Below are positions 24,627 to 32,858 of a stretch of DNA of 64,000 nt, piece by piece (the stretch's first letter is position 1; every line of letters starts with the position of its first letter). Made by a program: the position numbers and the translations under genes. The notes under the pieces were generated by a model that searched no databases, was not told where the DNA came from, and was given only the letters and a program-made list of their open reading frames with translations. Location of the stretch: assembly GCF_026340565.1 (NCBI RefSeq), contig NZ_JAPEPB010000001.1, positions 8,451,067 to 8,515,066 on the forward strand, given 5' to 3'. This DNA comes from Kitasatospora sp. NBC_01287. Lineage in GTDB: Bacteria; Actinomycetota; Actinomycetes; Streptomycetales; Streptomycetaceae.

Positions 24627-27599
24627 CTAGGCGGGGACGAGGGCGCACCGGCAGCGCGGGTGCGCGGGTGGTGAGATGTCGCCGCTCGGGTAGTTGGTCC
24701 CGATCGGTCGGGGGCCGGCGGCCGCGTTGGCGTCACAGACGGGGCAGACGCGGCCGTCCGGCTCGGTCAGCCATCGGCCCTCGTGCACCTTCTGCTGCTG
24801 GTAGTAGTCGGCGGCCGCTGTCGCGGCGCCGCGAGTGGTTTCGGTCACCGCAACGGCCTCAACTGCGCCCGGGTCGGAGGCAGCATCGCTGACCGCCTCG
24901 GCGAGCGCGTCAATGTCAGCCACTGGACCGGTTGCCAGCATGTGGGCGACGGCTTTCATGCGGGTGTCGGCCACCTTGTCGGCCAGTGCGGGGATGGCCG
25001 CAAGGACGGCAGTCAGTCCGGCGGCGAGTCCCAGCTCTTCGATCCGGTCTCGCGCGGTGCCGCTCTGGCCGGGCTGCCAGCCGCTTGTCTGCAGATCGCC
25101 GCCGCTGACGGTGGCTTGAGCAGAGGCGGCGCCGAGGAGATAGGCGTCAGTGGTCAGCCCGGTCAGGACGGGAACGAGCGGGTCGGTCAGGTCGATGCCC
25201 TGCCCGTCCAGCCAGTCGATGGCATCGTCGATGGTCGGCTGTTCCGACTGCTGGGCGGTGTAGCCGTTGACCAGCCGGCGTGCCCTGTCGATGGTGACGA
25301 CCCCGGCGAGCGCAGCGGCGATAAGCGGAGCCCAGTGCGCGGCGACGGCAAGATCCAGCTCCCATCCGGGCCAGGCCCCGTCAGGGGCCGATCCTTTTGG
25401 GCTGGCAGCCGCCTTCAGCAACTCCCCCGGCGCGTCATCCGGTTCGATGCCGAGCGCGGAGAGCACGTCCGGAAGGCTGGCCAGGAGTTCAGGTCGCACG
25501 GCGGGGTTGCCGGCGAGTTGGGCCGGGTCCCACCAGGCGATCGCCTCGATGCAGTCGCCATCCGGGTCGTCTGGGTTCGACACCTGGTCGCGGCTGCTGA
25601 GCGGCACCCAGTCCTCGGAGTCGACGGTCCAGACGGTGCCCTGGTAGACCCCGTTGGCGCTCGTCCAGGAGCCGGTCTGGCATCCCGGCGGCGGTATGCA
25701 GCCGGTCTCCTCTGACCATTCCCGCCAGGCGCCCCGAAGCGGTGTCTCATCTCCTTCAAGGTGACCGCCTGGAATCTCCCAGGTGCCGGCGGCCGGATCC
25801 TCGGGGTCGAGGGCCCGCTGCAGCATCAGGACCCGGCCGGTGTCGGCGGCCTGGACAGCGAGGCCGGCTACAGCAACCTGACCGTCGGCCTTACGAAGGG
25901 CGAGCCTGCCGTCTTGGTTGAGGCGGCGTGCCCGGACAGGGTCGATGGTGCGGAACTCGAAGTCCCTCCATCGGCCGGCGCGGTGCCGGGACTTGGTGAA
26001 CTTCCGGAACGCGGCAAGTTCGGCTTTTGCCTCTTGCTCGCGTTGCTGCTGGCCGCTGCCGGCCTTGGCCACTGGGGCAGAACCCGGGGCGGCTGGCTGT
26101 GGCGGTGGTGCAGGAGGCAGTGCGGAGGGCCCGTATTCCTGCTCGGCGAGCGGTGCGGTGAGCACCGGGGGGTTCGGCATGACGCCCTCGACGCCGGCGA
26201 AAGCGGTGTGCGGTAGCTGTGTGCCGGGGGTTGGTGCGGCGGTTGCCGGGTCGATCTGTCCGGCGACCGCGTACAGGGAGGCGAGCGGGATGGGGCCGCC
26301 TCGCGCGTCGAAGATGAACCTTGGCACGGGGATGCCTTCGGGTTCTTCGAGCCCGTACCGCATGGAGCGGATGTCACTGGCGCCGATCACGCCGTTCTGG
26401 ATGTAGATCTGATCGGCTTGGGCCTGCTGTAGCCGGTCGGCCTGCTCTTCGCCCAGGTCGAACGTGAAATTGAGGGGGAGCCCGAGGTCGTCCTGGAGGA
26501 AGGCGCTGAGGATGTGCTGCAGGTGGCGGATCAGTGGGAGGTCACCGACGCGGTGCTGTACGTCGGCCTGGGATTCGCCGGAGGAGAGGTTGACGTTCTC
26601 CGTGAACCCCATGTCACTGGGTACGACGTGGAACGCGGCGGCGGTCTTCCTCATCAGGAAGAGGCTGAACTGGTCGGTGAAATCCTTCTCGTTGCTCCAC
26701 GCGATCGTGGACCCGCCGGGCATCCACTTGATGGTGTGTTTGGCGGCCTGGTCCCCGGCCATGAACGAGTCCCACAGTGTCTGCCACTGCTCGATCTGGT
26801 CGGGGGACCACGATTCGGGTGCGGACGCGAAGGCCTGGGGAATGTTGCCTTCGGTGAACCGCTCCAGGAAGTAGACCTGGAAGCGGATGTCCGTGTTGGC
26901 GTTGAGGAGGATCGTCTCCAGCGGCGCCAACCCGTACGGTGAGTTCGGGCGCTTCCGAAACGGCTCATAGATCAAGTCACCGCGGGTCAACCAGTTCCAC
27001 GGCAGGCCGTTGATGTACTGGACGTAGGCTTCTGCGCTGCCCCCGGGAGACCGCCCCCAGTAGTCCAGCAGCGGGGCGATCGTGGTCCCGTCGACGTTCA
27101 TGAGACCGATCGCGTCACCGCGCCGGTTCCGCAGCCGGTAGAGGGCACCGGCGTCGTAGGCGAGAACGTCGTACAGGTAGGCGGACAGCCAGGTCGAGAA
27201 CGGGGTTTGACGGTCTGGCCGCGCCAGGGCCGCCATGCCAACGTTGATTGCGTCGGCCACATCACCGTCGAAGTGCGGGGCGGCGACCAGCGACCAGTCC
27301 AGGGACCGGATCGAGTCGATCCTGTGCCAGATGCACATCTGGGCGACGTCGTAGGACTCGATGAGACCGCGGAGACTGTCAAAGCTGACCCGCTCGTGCG
27401 ATCGGGGCCGGGCACTGGTGTTGTAGCTGGTGACGTACTCGTGGGCGCGGGGTGTGCGGGAGTAGCCGTCGTACGGGCTGATGGGTGTGCCGGGTGAGAA
27501 CGGCGCGGAGGGCGTCATCAGGGCGGCGTTCTCACCGGCGGTCATCGCGGCTGGGGCGCCCGACCCGAACGTTTTGGTGAGGCGGCGGGGGTCGGGCAC
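24627..27599 (-). CDS. Portal protein fused to Nudix hydrolase and MuF-like domains
   Basis: The protein has 990 residues, about twice the usual portal. Residues 60-440 form the portal: FSTWLSAYLYDVLAYDAGAL, VDGTTIAPLLDYWG, EGNIPQAFASAPESWS, SSGESQADVQHRVGDLP. A Pro/Ala linker (480-515) follows. Residues about 575-720 are a Nudix domain with an intact box: G612, E618, R626-E627, E630-E631 and G633 in the G-x5-E-x7-RE-U-x-EE-x-G-U pattern. Residues about 745-990 form a MuF/minor head domain, helical and ending in VCPVCDANAAAG and PPAHPRCRCAL. The portal is the DNA gate. The Nudix part would hydrolyse nucleoside diphosphate derivatives. No stop or frameshift separates the parts. Confidence 0.9.
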   Translation of the reverse strand: MPDPRRLTKTFGSGAPAAMTAGENAALMTPSAPFSPGTPISPYDGYSRTPRAHEYVTSYNTSARPRSHERVSFDSLRGLIESYDVAQMCIWHRIDSIRSLDWSLVAAPHFDGDVADAINVGMAALARPDRQTPFSTWLSAYLYDVLAYDAGALYRLRNRRGDAIGLMNVDGTTIAPLLDYWGRSPGGSAEAYVQYINGLPWNWLTRGDLIYEPFRKRPNSPYGLAPLETILLNANTDIRFQVYFLERFTEGNIPQAFASAPESWSPDQIEQWQTLWDSFMAGDQAAKHTIKWMPGGSTIAWSNEKDFTDQFSLFLMRKTAAAFHVVPSDMGFTENVNLSSGESQADVQHRVGDLPLIRHLQHILSAFLQDDLGLPLNFTFDLGEEQADRLQQAQADQIYIQNGVIGASDIRSMRYGLEEPEGIPVPRFIFDARGGPIPLASLYAVAGQIDPATAAPTPGTQLPHTAFAGVEGVMPNPPVLTAPLAEQEYGPSALPPAPPPQPAAPGSAPVAKAGSGQQQREQEAKAELAAFRKFTKSRHRAGRWRDFEFRTIDPVRARRLNQDGRLALRKADGQVAVAGLAVQAADTGRVLMLQRALDPEDPAAGTWEIPGGHLEGDETPLRGAWREWSEETGCIPPPGCQTGSWTSANGVYQGTVWTVDSEDWVPLSSRDQVSNPDDPDGDCIEAIAWWDPAQLAGNPAVRPELLASLPDVLSALGIEPDDAPGELLKAAASPKGSAPDGAWPGWELDLAVAAHWAPLIAAALAGVVTIDRARRLVNGYTAQQSEQPTIDDAIDWLDGQGIDLTDPLVPVLTGLTTDAYLLGAASAQATVSGGDLQTSGWQPGQSGTARDRIEELGLAAGLTAVLAAIPALADKVADTRMKAVAHMLATGPVADIDALAEAVSDAASDPGAVEAVAVTETTRGAATAAADYYQQQKVHEGRWLTEPDGRVCPVCDANAAAGPRPIGTNYPSGDISPPAHPRCRCALVPA

Positions 27600-27614
27600 G
27601 TGGACCCCCCTTGG

Positions 27615-29222
27615 TTATCGGCGTGCGGCTCGAAAGGCGGCGTCTCGGGCGGCTTTGTGAATGTCGGCTGGGTCTTCGGGGTTGCCTGGGGTTGCCTGCT
27701 CGAGGGCGGGTTCGGCGGCAGGAGCGGTGGCGGCCTCGGCCTTGCGGCGCGCGTACGCCAGCCAGGCTTGGGCGCCGGTGCCGTCGAGGAGCATTTGCGC
27801 GAGGGCTTGGCTGGTGGCGTCGACCTGGTCGTCGTGCGCCGCGTTGGGGAACCCTGCAGCCTCGTCGATGAGTTCCTCGGGGTCGAACAGGGCGATCCCC
27901 GCCTCCGGGAGGAACACGTTGCCGGCCTCGATGACCGGGGCGACGGCGTTGGCCCGCGCGTACTTCGACTCGGTCGGGTTGATGGCCACGATCCCGGGGA
28001 TCTTCGACTTGAGAGTGTCGATGATCGCCGTGCCGTTCGCCTTGTCCTCCACGTACTTGGCGGTGGCTTGCGGCCAGCGGGCGGCCATCGCGGTGAATGC
28101 GGTGACCGTGTCCGTGAACGAGAGGCGCTTGTGGACCTGGTCGAGGAGGTACACGTTGGCGCCGCGCCGGGCCCACACCTGGCCGACGACGTAGTCGCTG
28201 CTCTTGGTGTCTTTGAAGGCCATGTCCCACGACATGACGATCTCGTCCGCCTCGTCGACCCGGTAGGCGTCCGGTCGGTGAGGGTGCTGTGACCACAGGG
28301 GGGTGGTGTAGCGGCGCCACCAGTGGCGCTGCCACACGTTCCCCGCATCAGGAGAGGGGCGGCCCTGGTAGAGGGCGTTGAACACCCGGCTGCCGGCCTG
28401 AATACGGATTGCTTCCCATTCGGTGTCGGTGCGGCCTCGGGCCGAGGTGAGCCATTGTCCCGGCTCGCGGCCCAGGGGGTCGCTCTCGCCCTTTGTGGGG
28501 TCGTGGTCGGCGAGCGCTGGGATGTTGACGACTCGCCAGCGGTGTCCGTCGTCGGCGGCAAGGAACCGTCCGGCGAGGTCGTCTTCGTGCCACCTGGTGT
28601 TGATCAGGATGACGGGGGCGCCGGGGGCGAGGCGTGTTGATCCGACGGACTGCCACCAGCCCCATACCCGGTCCCGGTAGTAGGCGGAGTCGGCCTGTGA
28701 TTTGTCGGAGAACGGGTCGTCGATAACGAGGGCCTCGGCGGGTTTGCCGGTGAGGCCGCCGCCGATGCCGACGCAGACGATGCCGCCGCGGTGCCCTTCG
28801 AGTTGCCACCGTTTAGCGGATCCGTAGTCGCGGGCGATCCGCAGGCCGATGTCGAAAGTTCCTTCGTCGCCGTCGTTGACGGTGATCCAGTTGCGGACGT
28901 CGCGGCCGAAACCTTCGGCGAGAGGCTGGCTGTAGGAGACGATCGCGATGCGGAGTTCGGGGTCGCGGGCGAGCGCCCACAGCGATCCGATCTTCGTGAC
29001 GCGGCTCGACTTGCCCTCTTGGGGCGGCAGGCTGATGATCAGCCGGGCGCCGGGGGTCGAGTAGGCCCAGGCGATCTCACGGTCGATCCGGTCGAGTGCC
29101 GGGGTCTGCACTGTGGTGGGGTCGACCAGGGCGGCCAGGTCGCCGGGGGTCGACCACTGTGGTTGCCCGTCGCCGCGTTCCAGCTTGTCGGCCAGCAGTG
29201 TCATTGCGTCGAGCCGTGGCAC
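27615..29222 (-). CDS. terL: Terminase large subunit
   Basis: The 535-residue protein has an N-terminal ATPase with a Walker A-like PPQEGKSS (66-73). The Walker B motif is ALVIDDP (164-170), and the coupling motif is VILINTRWHEDDLAG near 204-218. The C-terminal RNase H-like nuclease contains the first acidic residue in MSWDMAFKDTKSSDYVVG (D333) and a later DDQVDA. It pumps DNA into the head through the portal and cuts the concatemer. The GTG at 29222 lies 11 bases from the small-subunit stop; an ATG at 29204 is the alternative. Confidence 0.95.
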   Translation of the reverse strand: MPRLDAMTLLADKLERGDGQPQWSTPGDLAALVDPTTVQTPALDRIDREIAWAYSTPGARLIISLPPQEGKSSRVTKIGSLWALARDPELRIAIVSYSQPLAEGFGRDVRNWITVNDGDEGTFDIGLRIARDYGSAKRWQLEGHRGGIVCVGIGGGLTGKPAEALVIDDPFSDKSQADSAYYRDRVWGWWQSVGSTRLAPGAPVILINTRWHEDDLAGRFLAADDGHRWRVVNIPALADHDPTKGESDPLGREPGQWLTSARGRTDTEWEAIRIQAGSRVFNALYQGRPSPDAGNVWQRHWWRRYTTPLWSQHPHRPDAYRVDEADEIVMSWDMAFKDTKSSDYVVGQVWARRGANVYLLDQVHKRLSFTDTVTAFTAMAARWPQATAKYVEDKANGTAIIDTLKSKIPGIVAINPTESKYARANAVAPVIEAGNVFLPEAGIALFDPEELIDEAAGFPNAAHDDQVDATSQALAQMLLDGTGAQAWLAYARRKAEAATAPAAEPALEQATPGNPEDPADIHKAARDAAFRAARR

Positions 29223-29232
29223 GGCTCACCGC

Positions 29233-29802
29233 CTATCCGGAGACGGCCCTGAGCTTTCGGGCCATGACCTGCTTGACCTTGACGGCTTGATCGCCGGTGA
29301 TTCCGATTGCGGCGAGTCCGGCTTGGACGGCGTCCATCAGCAGCTTCGCCTTGCTTTCTTCGATGCGGGCGAGCCGGCCGTCGATGTCGAGGCGGGCGAT
29401 GGTGGACAGGACGGTGTTGGCCCGGTCCATGGCCCGTTCGTACATTTGCACCTCAGCGCGGAGCTGTTCAGCCCCGGCGTGGCCTTCGTACCGGATTTCG
29501 TCTCCGAGGCGGTTGACGAGGGCGGCGGTGGCTTTCTGCCAGGCGACGACCTGGCCTGCGAGCTGGGACAGGGCGGTGAGGGGGTCGTCGACTGGGGTGA
29601 CGTCGAGTTCGGCGAGTACCACCTGGACCTCCCGATCGGCCTTGATCTTCGCGGCTTTGATCTTCTGCCCGCCGGTGTTCCCGCCGTGGAGGCGGCAATG
29701 TCCGATTCCTGGGTGTGGCGTACCCCAGCCTGCGGCGAGGGTGCAGAACTCCTTCGAGTCCTCTTGTCTCGTCTTCGCGCCGCACTTGGGCTTCTCCGAC
29801 AC
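29233..29802 (-). CDS. Terminase small subunit candidate (zinc-binding)
   Basis: The protein is about 189 residues from the GTG behind GGAAGG; an ATG 20 codons earlier is open but has no ribosome binding site. It begins with a Cys/His cluster (CGAKTRQEDSKEFCTLAAGW ... HCRLHGG), a pattern common in actinophage small terminase-like proteins. A long helical region follows (AEVQMYERAMDRANTVLSTI, SKAKLLMDAVQAGLAAIGI). It lies directly upstream of the large subunit. DNA recognition at pac/cos is the inferred role. Confidence 0.75.
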   Translation of the reverse strand: MSEKPKCGAKTRQEDSKEFCTLAAGWGTPHPGIGHCRLHGGNTGGQKIKAAKIKADREVQVVLAELDVTPVDDPLTALSQLAGQVVAWQKATAALVNRLGDEIRYEGHAGAEQLRAEVQMYERAMDRANTVLSTIARLDIDGRLARIEESKAKLLMDAVQAGLAAIGITGDQAVKVKQVMARKLRAVSG

Positions 29803-29864
29803 GGTGCCGCCTTCCTGGGCGGCTCGCCTGCTGGGAGAGAGTCTGGCGTCGTCGCGCCCCATGG

Positions 29865-30104
29865 TCAGGCGGTGGGCGGGGTGTTGAGGTTCTTGGCGTC
29901 GTCGACGGCCTCGGTGACCAGCTGTTCGGCGTCGGTCTTCACCTCGTCGACGACCGGCTTCGCGTCCTGGGCGACCTGCATCTCGTCGGCGTGAGCCTCG
30001 GTGGCGAGGGTGGTCTCGTCGCCGTGGAGCTTGTCGAGGACGGCGTGGAATTTGGTGACGAGGGAGTTGAACTCTGCGCGGAGCTCGTCGGCAATCTTGG
30101 ACAT
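29865..30104 (-). CDS. Small helical acidic protein
   Basis: The 79-residue protein has an AAGGAG site. It is a single long amphipathic helix with Lys/Glu/Asp/Ala repeats (VVDEVKTDAEQLVTEAVDDA). No family is known. It lies immediately before the terminase genes and could be a coiled-coil packaging accessory. Confidence 0.65.
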   Translation of the reverse strand: MSKIADELRAEFNSLVTKFHAVLDKLHGDETTLATEAHADEMQVAQDAKPVVDEVKTDAEQLVTEAVDDAKNLNTPPTA

Positions 30105-30130
30105 CGTGATCTCCTTGCGGTGAGGGTGGG

Positions 30131-30301
30131 TTACTTCGTGTCGCCGGCGCACCGCTTGCACGGCGCCTGCCTGTGGTGCACGTGGCAGGACAGGTCGCGC
30201 ACCGGCTCGTAACGGGGCGCGGGCCCGTTGTAGAACGCGTACTGGCGGGCGAGCTTGCGGGACGCGTAGCGTCGCTGCGAGCGGGTGGGGAGAACGAGCA
30301 T
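30131..30301 (-). CDS. Small Cys/His protein
   Basis: The 56-residue frame runs from an ATG behind AAGGAG to TAA. The start is basic (LPTRSQRRYASRKLARQY), and the C-terminal 20 residues have CHVHH and CKRC pairs that could bind one zinc. No family is recognised. Confidence 0.6.
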   Translation of the reverse strand: MLVLPTRSQRRYASRKLARQYAFYNGPAPRYEPVRDLSCHVHHRQAPCKRCAGDTK

Positions 30302-30331
30302 GAGGGAGTGCTCCTTCGCGGTGAGGGTCGG

Positions 30332-30592
30332 TCAGTGCCTGGCGTTGCGTACGGCTGCGGCGGTGGGCGGGTCGTCGGGGTGGTGGTGGCGGCAGACGAC
30401 CCAGTTGGTGCCGTCCACTGGGTGCCGGGCGATTCGCCAGCAACCGCGGACGTGGCAGTTGTGGCGGCGCCACATGCTGATGAGGCCGCCGATGATGGCG
30501 AGTTCGCTCACGTCGGAGCCGACACCGGACCAGAGGAGGTATGCGGGGCCGGACGGGTTGTCGAGGCCGAAGAAGTGCGCGAGCCAGTGCAC
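30332..30592 (-). CDS. Small membrane-associated Cys/His protein
   Basis: The 86-residue protein has one hydrophobic stretch (VSELAIIGGLISMW, about 28-41) next to a Cys/His-rich segment (RRHNCHVRGCWR, then CRHHHP). Similar small proteins occur widely in actinophages without known function. Confidence 0.65.
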   Translation of the reverse strand: MHWLAHFFGLDNPSGPAYLLWSGVGSDVSELAIIGGLISMWRRHNCHVRGCWRIARHPVDGTNWVVCRHHHPDDPPTAAAVRNARH

Positions 30593-30601
30593 GGCGCCTC
30601 C

Positions 30602-30787
30602 TCAGTCGGGCAGGAAGTCGGCGGTGCGGCCGCGGGATTGGCAGGGTTCCGCGTTGTGCCACCACTTGGTTTCACCAAGCCACGCTGGCTGCCCGCAGCG
30701 GGTGCAGGTTCCGGGGATCGGGTCCCAGTCGTCAGGCGGCGTGAACGGGGCGTCGAGGGCGCGGGTGGCCTGGTCGTGCTGGGTCAC
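30602..30787 (-). CDS. Small zinc-ribbon-like protein
   Basis: The 61-residue protein uses GTG behind AGGAG. CTRCGQPAWLGETKWWHNAE has a CxxC pair followed by a later histidine and cysteine (EPCQSRG), consistent with a zinc ribbon. It overlaps the next gene by GTGA. Confidence 0.6.
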   Translation of the reverse strand: MTQHDQATRALDAPFTPPDDWDPIPGTCTRCGQPAWLGETKWWHNAEPCQSRGRTADFLPD

Positions 30788-30891
30788 TCGGCTCCTGCTG
30801 ATCGTGCGTGGAGGAGGGCGCATCGGGTGGAGCAGTATTCGCCGTCCATGTCTGGTGGGATGCGGTGCCCGCACCACAGGCAGTCGGCCAC
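30784..30891 (-). CDS. Very small zinc-finger-like protein
   Basis: The 35-residue frame uses GTG behind GGGAGGAG. Two cysteine pairs (CLWCGHRIPPD and YCSTRC) make a compact zinc-binding unit of the kind common in Streptomyces phages. Confidence 0.5.
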   Translation of the reverse strand: MADCLWCGHRIPPDMDGEYCSTRCALLHARSAGAE

Positions 30892-31044
30892 CGTGTGCTC
30901 CTCCCTTGAGGGTTGTGGGGTCCCGTGGTCGGCGTCGGCGCCCTCGGAGTGCCGGACAACTACGGGACCCCCCGGGCCCTGCGCCACCCTCGGGACGCGG
31001 GCCGTCCCGCCTCGACGCCCGCAGGGGGTGCGGGCCGGCGGGAG
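30892..31044. other. Intergenic stretch with two hairpins
   Basis: A 10-bp perfect inverted repeat (30917-30926 with 30962-30971) surrounds a 35-base loop in the leader of the 35-residue gene. A 7-bp hairpin (31017-31023 with 31029-31035) lies just after the stop of the HTH gene at 31045 and is a likely terminator. No protein gene is supported. Confidence 0.6.
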
Positions 31045-31287
31045 TTAGGCGGCTGCGGCGCGAGGCTGGTAGGACGCTGCGGCCTCGCGGACTTCCGGCA
31101 GGGAGTACATGGTCCGGTAGAGGTGGCCCTGGCCAGAGGGGCGGCCGTCACCGGGGAAGCGGTGGATCTTTCCGCGCCGCGCCCACTGACGAAGCACCTG
31201 CTGCGGAACGCCGGTCTCCGCCTCGGCCTCGTGTGCGTAGACGAGATGCTCGGGGACGACTTCGAGAAGGACACGGTCCACGGACAC
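31045..31287 (-). CDS. HTH DNA-binding protein (excisionase/MerR-like)
   Basis: The 80-residue protein contains HEAEAETGVPQQVLRQWARR, a short HTH, and then KIHRFPGDGRPSGQGHLYR, the wing of MerR/excisionase-like proteins. The final part is an alanine-rich helix. It is flanked by hairpins on both sides, so probably transcribed from its own promoter. It could regulate the late genes immediately to its left; this is inference from position only. Confidence 0.75.
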   Translation of the reverse strand: MSVDRVLLEVVPEHLVYAHEAEAETGVPQQVLRQWARRGKIHRFPGDGRPSGQGHLYRTMYSLPEVREAAASYQPRAAAA

Positions 31288-31302
31288 CCCCGGACATGCG
31301 TG

Positions 31303-31329
31303 AAGGCCCCCACCGATGGTGGAGGCCTT
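31303..31329. terminator. Terminator between GIY-YIG and HTH genes
   Basis: An outer AAGGCC/GGCCTT stem with an inner CCACC/GGTGG stem separated by a small bulge. It lies between the leftward gene at 31394 and the HTH gene at 31287. Confidence 0.65.
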
Positions 31330-31393
31330 CCAGGTTCTGGGCGCAGTAGTACTGCTGGATCGGAGTGTGACACCTCCCCGGGGATCTTGTCCA

Positions 31394-32191
31394 CTACGCG
31401 GAAAGCGTGGCCTCGTCGTCGGTCCAGCCAGTCCACGGTGCGTTCAGGCGCGCAAGGTACCTCAGGTGGTCGATGTAGAAGAGCTGGTGACCACGAGAGT
31501 TGTAGCCGACGGGGGAGATTCGCCCTCGATGAACCCAGCCGTGAAGCGTGCTCTTCTTGACGCCGAGACGCGTGCAACCATCTGCGGCGGTGACCATCTC
31601 CGTCGTGGCTGGTGGCGGGAGTTCGACGGCGTAGCGAGGATGCACCCATCCCAGAGTCGGCCACGCCGGGTCGGGAGAGCCGTGTTGGTCCCGCACAGTC
31701 GAGATATGGGAAAGGAGATCCGAGGCCGGGGTGAAGTACTCCTGGTTCGCGGCGATCCGAAGGTGCGCGAACTGCGTGTGCCGTTCAGCTTCAAGTGCGT
31801 AACCGCCGGGTTCGAACGCCATGATCTCGTCGGGCAGGAGGCTCCGAAAGCGCTTCACGGGCGAAGCAGTGGTGCCGATCTTGATTGCTTCGCTGCGGCG
31901 TATGTAGTAGACGATCGCGCCAGTGGTCGGGTGGACAGTGTCAGCATGGCCGGACTGGGTTCCCATCGACCTGCTCCGCACCTGCTTCTGACGTCCAAGC
32001 TGGATGGCAATCGCGATGGTCGCCTCGTTCAGCTCGACGCCCCCGCCCTGCATGTCCCGGAGGACGGCCGCGATGTATGGAAAGGCCGGATCCGACGTGT
32101 CGACCAGCTCAATTAGGCCCGCCATGCTTGGTCGGACGCCGTAGTTGCCGTCGCTGATTTCGTTGGGGGTGAATGGGCTAGTCTGGCCCAC
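31394..32191 (-). CDS. GIY-YIG (T5orf172-like) domain fused to HTH
   Basis: The protein has about 265 residues from a GTG behind AGGAG; a TTG eight codons earlier is also open. The central domain carries GAIVYYIRRSEAIKIGTT, where VYYI and KIG form the GIY-YIG motif. ASPVKRFRSLLPDE holds the conserved arginine and LEAERHTQFAH the Glu/His helix, then NQEYFTP. This is the T5orf172/MUG113 variant of the nuclease fold. The C-terminal 65 residues are a MerR-like HTH (VTAADGCTRLGVKKSTLHGW, SRGHQLFYIDHLRYL). Nuclease plus DNA-binding domain suggests site-targeted DNA cleavage or regulation. The role in the element is unknown. Confidence 0.8.
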   Translation of the reverse strand: MGQTSPFTPNEISDGNYGVRPSMAGLIELVDTSDPAFPYIAAVLRDMQGGGVELNEATIAIAIQLGRQKQVRSRSMGTQSGHADTVHPTTGAIVYYIRRSEAIKIGTTASPVKRFRSLLPDEIMAFEPGGYALEAERHTQFAHLRIAANQEYFTPASDLLSHISTVRDQHGSPDPAWPTLGWVHPRYAVELPPPATTEMVTAADGCTRLGVKKSTLHGWVHRGRISPVGYNSRGHQLFYIDHLRYLARLNAPWTGWTDDEATLSA

Positions 32192-32352
32192 GTCGACTCC
32201 TATGCAGTCGGCCAAACCCCGGGACGGTTACCGCCGTCGCCGGGGTACTGTTGTAGGCCAATTATCGCATGTCACAGCACAGTTGGAGTTGAGTGACAGC
32301 CACCCAGCTCAGCCCTCCTCGGGTGCCCATTCGCTGCGATAGTCGGGGTAGC
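32192..32352. other. Upstream region of the GIY-YIG gene
   Basis: Leftward -10-like GATAAT lies at 32266-32261 without a matching -35 at normal spacing. A possible 15-residue reading frame (32309-32356, leftward, coupled by ATGA to the gene at 32353) is too short to support as a gene. Confidence 0.35.
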
Positions 32353-32508
32353 TCATCGAGGCAACTGCTTCCCGGTCAGGGCGATCCAGACTTCCGCAGG
32401 CGTCATGGTCGGATTGGGGTCACCAGCCAGTGCGCGGAGCATGGCACGGATCCCATTCCTGATCTCGCGGAGGCATGTCCGCGGGAACGCCACCAGATCG
32501 CCGGTCAC
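32353..32508 (-). CDS. Small hypothetical protein
   Basis: The 51-residue frame is coupled by GTGA overlap to the upstream gene. It is mixed basic/hydrophobic (LREIRNGIRAMLRALAGDPN) with no motif. Plausible because of the overlap, but unsupported by family. Confidence 0.45.
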   Translation of the reverse strand: MTGDLVAFPRTCLREIRNGIRAMLRALAGDPNPTMTPAEVWIALTGKQLPR

Positions 32509-32687
32509 TGATGGGCCTCGGCGACCTCGGCTGCGGCGAGGAGCTGTGCGGCCAGGTCTCGCGCCTCAGCGATGCTGAAGCCGCGGACTACCGCGCCGTG
32601 CCGTATCTCCTCGGGGAAGAGCGTGGCGCTCACTCGGACTTCGCCCGCGGGCATCGCATCGACTCGGAACGGGTTCGTGGGTGTCAT
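32505..32687 (-). CDS. Small hypothetical protein
   Basis: The 60-residue protein starts at MTPTNPFRV after AGAGGA; an ATG three codons earlier overlaps the upstream stop. VRVSATLFPEEIRHGAVVRG and ARDLAAQLLAAAEVAEAH form a strand-helix layout common in small phage proteins. It overlaps the genes on both sides. Confidence 0.6.
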   Translation of the reverse strand: MTPTNPFRVDAMPAGEVRVSATLFPEEIRHGAVVRGFSIAEARDLAAQLLAAAEVAEAHQ

Positions 32688-32692
32688 GCTGT

Positions 32693-32845
32693 TCATCCTC
32701 TCGCGGGTGCGGCCGTTTCGGGGCTGCCCCATTCGCCGAGCACGATGTCTTCGTGGGGGCCGTGGTGGCCGGGCGGCAGGTTGCAGATGGCGGTGCAGAG
32801 TTCGCCGCCGAGTTGGATGGTGGCGGTGGCGGGGCAGTCGGTCAT
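32693..32845 (-). CDS. Small Cys-containing protein
   Basis: The 50-residue protein has cysteines at 4, 17 and 21 and a CNLPPGHHGPHEDIVLGEW segment. This histidine/cysteine pattern (C...PPGHxGxH) is frequent in Streptomyces phage zinc-binding mini-proteins. It follows the Mrr gene by 13 bases. Confidence 0.6.
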   Translation of the reverse strand: MTDCPATATIQLGGELCTAICNLPPGHHGPHEDIVLGEWGSPETAAPARG

Positions 32846-32858
32846 GCGGTCCAGGATG

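Noticed and set aside
29803..29862. Longer start for the small terminase subunit
   Set aside because: The ATG at 29862 has no ribosome binding site and adds a polar stretch; GGAAGG lies at the right distance from the GTG at 29802.
32309..32356. A 15-codon leftward gene coupled by ATGA
   Set aside because: Too short to support without conservation; only mentioned within the intergenic entry.
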